DNA of 5,884 bases from Planctomycetaceae bacterium (GTDB taxonomy: Bacteria; Planctomycetota; Planctomycetia; Pirellulales; UBA1268). The stretch lies in the NCBI GenBank assembly GCA_003488325.1, contig DNLZ01000271.1:1-5884 (forward strand), given 5' to 3'. A program made the translations under genes and the position numbers. Of the stretch, positions 1-5,884 are shown one piece after another (position 1 is the first letter of the stretch; every line of letters begins with the position of its first letter). Below the pieces are notes generated by a model, which saw nothing but the letters and a program-made list of their open reading frames with translations, made no database searches and had not been told where the DNA came from.

Positions 1-188
1 TCGTTGCCGTGGTTGCCGAGAAAGAGCCCGACATGGACGACGTCATCCGGTCGCACGAGCCGCTGGGACGCCTCGAGCCACGTGTCGTGTGCCCGCGCGG
101 CGATCGGGCCGCCGATCACCGTCACGAGCACGGCGAGCCGACCCGCATGCCGTGCCTTCACCCCATGATGCCTCGTTCGTTCAGTCAC
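1..188 (-). CDS. DUF4198-type secreted protein, N-terminal part only (runs off the left edge)
   Basis: This is the first ~62 codons of an exported protein; the rest lies left of the window. From the GTG at 188 it reads a basic leader (MTERTRHHGVKARHAGR), a hydrophobic stretch (LAVLVTVIGGPIA) and an AxA signal-peptidase site (ARA), followed by HDTWLEASQRLVRP and later VGLFLGNHGN. The HDTW start of the mature chain and the LGNHGN segment match what I recall of planctomycete DUF4198 proteins, a family often linked to nickel, cobalt or other metal uptake. The metal role is family knowledge and not visible here. I chose GTG 188 because GGAGG lies 6 nt upstream (199-195). An in-frame GTG at 161, with a weaker GAGG 9 nt upstream, also gives a good signal peptide and could be the true start. 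The gene overlaps the end of the DUF1559 gene by 8 bp, so the two are probably co-transcribed and translationally coupled. Confidence 0.75.
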   Translation of the reverse strand, partial: MTERTRHHGVKARHAGRLAVLVTVIGGPIAARAHDTWLEASQRLVRPDDVVHVGLFLGNHGN

Positions 189-1305
189 GCCCCACCTCCC
201 CTCCGTTGATGCTGTGCAAACCACGGTGCAGCGTCGCGTCGGTGGACGCCGGCAGGAACGCCACGTGACCGTCGGCGAACAGGACGTTCGCGCCGCCGGC
301 GTGATGGCTCTTCGGACCGAAGAAGCCCGACCAGTGGATGACATAGTCGGGGATCGGGCTGTTGGGCGGCAGAAACCCGTTGGTGAGACTGTTGCCCTGG
401 GTCGTCGCCGCCCACGAGACGCCGCGGCCCCGCATCGCGGCGCTGCTTGCCCCGCGCCATGACGAGAGGCTGCGCCAGTTGGCCAGGATCGCGTCGAGCT
501 GGGCCGTCGTGGGCGTGGCGCCCGCGGGCCCGTCGAGCGTGGACGAGTTCCAGCCCGTGGAGCCGTTCAGCGTGTACTGGTATGGGGACGGCGGCGGGCC
601 CGGGCTGAACGTCGTGTCGGCACCGATGCTGCGCACCGCCTCGCTGCCCACGATCGTCTGCGACGTGCCGTCGGTGATCCGTGCCGCCCTGACCTTCGAG
701 TTTTCGAACACGATCCCATCCGTCGGCCTGGAGAAGTTCAGGTAGCACGTGCCGGCGCCATCGGCCGTGGCGCTCCCGAAGCTCACCATGTAGTTGTTGC
801 CGCCATAGGAGAAGCCGTTCGCCGATTGGACGGCGGGGGCCGGGTCGCTCGGGCAGAGCAGCCCTGCGATCGGGGTCGCGAAGAGTCCCGCGAACACGGG
901 ATTCGGAGTCTGGGCGGCGAAGTTGCCCGTGAACGCCGCCCGGGAGAAATCGAACTGGTCGGCGAGGCCGGCCTGTTCGGCATACGGCAGGAGCCGCGCG
1001 TGCAACGACCATCCACCCGCCGCGGTGGGCCCCGGCGTGCCGCTGCCGCGTGCATCGGTCGGTGGAAAGTGACCGCGCGCGGACTCGTAATTCAGGAGGC
1101 TGAGACCGAACTGCCGCTGGTTGTTGGTGCAACTGCTGCGGCGAGCCGCCTCGCGGGCCGACTGCACGGCGGGCAGGAGAAGGCCGATGAGCACGGCGAT
1201 GATCGCGATGACGACGAGCAGTTCCACGAGGGTGAAGCCATGTGGAGGCAGGGGCGGCCGCGCGCGGCGGTGGGAACCGGCACGGTGACAGAGCGAGGGG
1301 CGCAT
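181..1305 (-). CDS. DUF1559 domain-containing protein (pseudopilin-like, H-x9-DG tail)
   Basis: A 374-aa protein of the DUF1559 family, which is greatly expanded in planctomycetes and thought to be an envelope pseudopilin-like protein; its molecular role is unknown. Residues 1-23 form a basic leader ending in G23. The type IV prepilin signature GFTLVELLVVIAII follows, with cleavage expected between G23 and F24, and E28 is the conserved Glu5 of the mature pilin. The hydrophobic helix runs on through LIGLLLPAVQSAREAARR, a family hallmark. The middle (about 60-320) is the Gly/Ser/Asn-rich globular part, with ITDGTSQTIVGSE typical of the family. The tail has H335, nine residues, then D345-G346: the H-x9-DG processing-associated motif, followed by GLHSINGGEV. 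I chose ATG 1305 because CGGAG lies about 10 nt upstream and the leader has normal length. An in-frame ATG at 1374 would add 23 residues without a clear ribosome site. Probably second in a leftward operon, upstream of the DUF4198-type gene. Confidence 0.93.
   Translation of the reverse strand: MRPSLCHRAGSHRRARPPLPPHGFTLVELLVVIAIIAVLIGLLLPAVQSAREAARRSSCTNNQRQFGLSLLNYESARGHFPPTDARGSGTPGPTAAGGWSLHARLLPYAEQAGLADQFDFSRAAFTGNFAAQTPNPVFAGLFATPIAGLLCPSDPAPAVQSANGFSYGGNNYMVSFGSATADGAGTCYLNFSRPTDGIVFENSKVRAARITDGTSQTIVGSEAVRSIGADTTFSPGPPPSPYQYTLNGSTGWNSSTLDGPAGATPTTAQLDAILANWRSLSSWRGASSAAMRGRGVSWAATTQGNSLTNGFLPPNSPIPDYVIHWSGFFGPKSHHAGGANVLFADGHVAFLPASTDATLHRGLHSINGGEVGRD
195..204 (-). promoter_or_regulatory. 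Tandem Shine-Dalgarno for the DUF4198-type gene
   Basis: On the minus strand this stretch reads GGAGGGGAGG, two adjoining copies of the anti-16S core. The nearer copy (199-195) is 6 nt from the GTG at 188. It lies inside the last codons of the DUF1559 gene (the GGEV part of the tail), so the same bases are coding and probably ribosome-binding. It favours start 188 over 161. Confidence 0.55.
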
Positions 1306-1422
1306 GATCGAGAGACTCCGGGTGCGTGGTGACACGACGGACCCCGGGCGGCTCTCGGCGCGCACGCTGCGCACGGATGAGCGGACCGTCGGGTACGCCG
1401 GCGAGTCGGAAAGACGACCGAC
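1306..1422. other. Gap between the cysteine-rich and DUF1559 genes
   Basis: This 117-bp gap holds most of the stop-codon hairpin at its upstream end and the probable ribosome site of the DUF1559 gene at the other end. I saw no convincing -35/-10 pair, though promoters of GC-rich planctomycetes are hard to recognise by eye. Whether the DUF1559 gene has its own promoter or depends on read-through cannot be decided from sequence alone. Confidence 0.4.
1316..1320 (-). promoter_or_regulatory. Probable Shine-Dalgarno of the DUF1559 gene
   Basis: CGGAG on the minus strand lies 10 nt upstream of the ATG at 1305. It decides between this start and the in-frame ATG at 1374, which has no purine-rich box in front of it. 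Confidence 0.45.
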
Positions 1423-1424
1423 TC
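1403..1424 (-). other. Hairpin at the stop codon of the cysteine-rich gene (possible terminator or attenuator)
   Basis: GAGTCGG and CCGACTC form a perfect 7-bp inverted repeat around an 8-nt loop (1410-1417). On the minus strand the first arm begins inside the TGA stop at 1425-1423, so the hairpin forms as soon as the ribosome leaves. No T-run follows, so it is not a textbook intrinsic terminator. It could instead be an RNA 3'-end stabiliser, a partial terminator between the first two genes of the cluster, or chance in GC-rich DNA. Confidence 0.4.
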
Positions 1425-2163
1425 AGGCCACGCGGGGCGGAGGCACGTCGGGCACGACGTGACGGGGCCGGAGCGACTCGTCGTGATCGACGAGCGTCAC
1501 GGCAGGCGGAGAGACAACCGCGACCGCGACGACGGCCGGGGGCGGCGGCGCACCGCCGATCGAGAACCATTCGGCCACGATGCCGCCGCAGGCGAGCATC
1601 GTCTTGAGCACGACGGTGCGGCGCGAGAGCGGCTCGCCGGACACGTGCGGCTCTGGATCATCTGCGACGGTCACGCGAGCCGCTCCGGGCGCGGCCGGCG
1701 ATCGGCCGGTCGAGCAGCAGTCGGTCACGACGTTCGACGGAGCTGCCGGAGCGTCGGCGGTGCAGCACGTGGCCTGCGCGCTGATCGCCGAGGTCGTGCA
1801 GCACGCCGCCGCCGATACGATCGTGGCCGCTGGGGCCTCGGTGGCGGCCCGCTGTTGGAGCGCCGCAATCACCGCGGGCTCGAGGTCGTTGCGCCTGGCC
1901 CACGCCAGCAGCTGGGCCGGCGTGTGGCAGCAGCACTTTTTGAAGCACTGGTCCGCCGACACGCAGCCGCACGGTTTGTCGCGGCAGGGAAACGGCCGTG
2001 CGCGATCCTTCGCGGCAAGGAGCCGCTCACCGACGGGGTCGGACCGCCCCTGGAGCGACGCCATCCCCAGCGGCAGCGGCAGGCCGGATGCCACGAGCGC
2101 GTAAAGACCGAGGGCGATGCCGGTGACCCAGCGTCGGCGTCGGCAGAAGGCCGCGGTACCCAT
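1423..2163 (-). CDS. Cysteine-rich exported or membrane-anchored protein, unknown function
   Basis: A 246-aa protein with no function I can name. Residues 8-11 are RRRR, followed by a hydrophobic segment (about 12-34), which is either a signal peptide or a membrane anchor. Residues 60-80 hold a dense cluster: C60, C65, C67, C73, then C77-C78-C79-H80, in the context PCRDKPCGCVSADQCFKKCCCH. LLAWARRNDLEP (85-96) follows. Three CC pairs come next in an Ala/Thr/Ser-rich stretch, at 121-122, 133-134 and 149-150. The C-terminal part has a further conserved-looking segment around C192 (LACGGIVAEWFSIGG) and a Pro/Val-rich tail. I recall similar CGC...CCC proteins only from planctomycetes, where they are hypothetical. 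The cysteine pattern suggests metal or disulfide chemistry in the envelope, which is inference. ATG 2163 was chosen because it places the basic-hydrophobic leader at the N-terminus. No good Shine-Dalgarno precedes it. The frame stays open to 2343, so a GTG at 2169 or a longer form cannot be excluded. First gene of the leftward cluster. Confidence 0.78.
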   Translation of the reverse strand: MGTAAFCRRRRWVTGIALGLYALVASGLPLPLGMASLQGRSDPVGERLLAAKDRARPFPCRDKPCGCVSADQCFKKCCCHTPAQLLAWARRNDLEPAVIAALQQRAATEAPAATIVSAAACCTTSAISAQATCCTADAPAAPSNVVTDCCSTGRSPAAPGAARVTVADDPEPHVSGEPLSRRTVVLKTMLACGGIVAEWFSIGGAPPPPAVVAVAVVSPPAVTLVDHDESLRPRHVVPDVPPPRVA

Positions 2164-2363
2164 TTCCACATGATCGTAGTCGACCGGGTAGGGGACACAA
2201 GCATGTCCGACGGTGCGTCTCTCACGTTGCCGCCGTTCCGAAAGCAGGCTGGGGACAGCGGCCGACGATAGACTCACGGTAGACTTGAAAAGTGCCGCAG
2301 GAAGCGGTTTCGGCCGCACGCCCCGGCCCGTCTCGCCCACCACAGCCCCTGAGAGCCCCTCCG
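2164..2363. promoter_or_regulatory. Divergent intergenic region with the presumed promoters of both units
   Basis: The leftward cysteine-rich gene and the rightward CxxCH gene start on either side of this 200-bp stretch, so promoters for both should lie here. I could not identify a convincing sigma-70-type -35/-10 pair. What stands out is a direct repeat of TAGACT (2269-2274 and 2280-2285), listed separately. A weak purine box, GAGAG (2351-2355), sits 8 nt before the ATG at 2364. Confidence 0.4.
2269..2285. repeat. Direct repeat TAGACT spaced one helical turn (possible operator)
   Basis: TAGACT occurs at 2269-2274 and again at 2280-2285, an 11-bp period that places both copies on the same face of the helix. 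It lies 79-95 bp before the start of the CxxCH gene and about 106-122 bp before that of the cysteine-rich gene. Paired half-sites of this kind are typical of response-regulator or tandem activator binding. With only 6 bp per copy it could be chance. Confidence 0.3.
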
Positions 2364-5879
<3,516 letters not shown>

Positions 5880-5884
5880 CGTGA

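Noticed and set aside
9..209. Plus-strand 66-codon frame at the left edge
   Set aside because: The minus strand of the same bases encodes a signal peptide followed by the DUF4198-type HDTW and LGNHGN segments.
185..1570. 461-codon minus-strand frame overlapping the DUF1559 gene in another frame
   Set aside because: It is an Arg/Pro/Ala-rich shadow. The prepilin and H-x9-DG motifs are in the 181-1305 frame.
2193..2208. Short inverted repeat GGACA / TGTCC upstream of the cysteine-rich gene
   Set aside because: Only 5 bp per arm around a 6-nt loop, which is easily chance and is not supported by a neighbouring promoter-like element.
1459..2271. Plus-strand 270-codon frame opposite the cysteine-rich gene
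   Set aside because: The product is a low-complexity Arg/Gly shadow without an export signal or motif, while the minus-strand frame has an ordered leader and cysteine cluster.
2292..2363. GTG 2292 as the start of the CxxCH gene
   Set aside because: It would place 24 Pro/Arg/Ala-rich residues before an otherwise good signal peptide. ATG 2364 puts the hydrophobic leader at the N-terminus and has GAGAG 8 nt upstream.

Overview
The window looks like chromosomal DNA from a GC-rich member of the Planctomycetota, most likely a Pirellulales-type lineage. Three family signatures on independent genes support this. They are a DUF1559 pseudopilin-like protein with an N-terminal prepilin motif and a C-terminal H-x9-DG motif, a very long secreted PVC-type heme-binding CxxCH protein, and a DUF4198-type secreted protein. 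GC is very high and third codon positions are mostly G or C, so many long antisense ORFs appear that are only shadows. All assignments come from reading motifs; no database search was run.

Layout. The left part (1-2163) is a leftward (minus-strand) group of three genes, in transcription order: a 246-aa cysteine-rich membrane or exported protein of unknown function (2163-1423), a 374-aa DUF1559 protein (1305-181), and the first ~60 codons of a DUF4198-type protein that runs off the left edge (188-1). A 117-bp gap with a hairpin at the first gene's stop codon separates genes one and two. Genes two and three overlap by 8 bp, with a strong Shine-Dalgarno inside the end of gene two. The right part (2364-5879) is one rightward gene for a 1171-aa exported protein. 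It has an SGNH/GDSL-hydrolase-like N-terminal domain, a beta-propeller 'membrane-bound dehydrogenase' domain, a short helical segment, and two c-type cytochrome modules (CMTCH and CAACH). The two transcription units diverge from a ~200-bp intergenic region.

Possible roles. The large right-hand protein is probably a periplasmic or outer-surface redox enzyme of the planctomycete carbohydrate-degradation type, with electrons passing from the propeller to its own hemes. Its substrate cannot be read from the sequence. The left-hand cluster combines a protein rich in CxC, CCC and CC motifs with a DUF4198 protein whose predicted mature N-terminus is histidine. That suggests envelope metal handling, which is inference only. 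Nothing shows that the two divergent units work together beyond sharing an intergenic region. I saw no RNA gene, CRISPR array, insertion sequence or phage gene.
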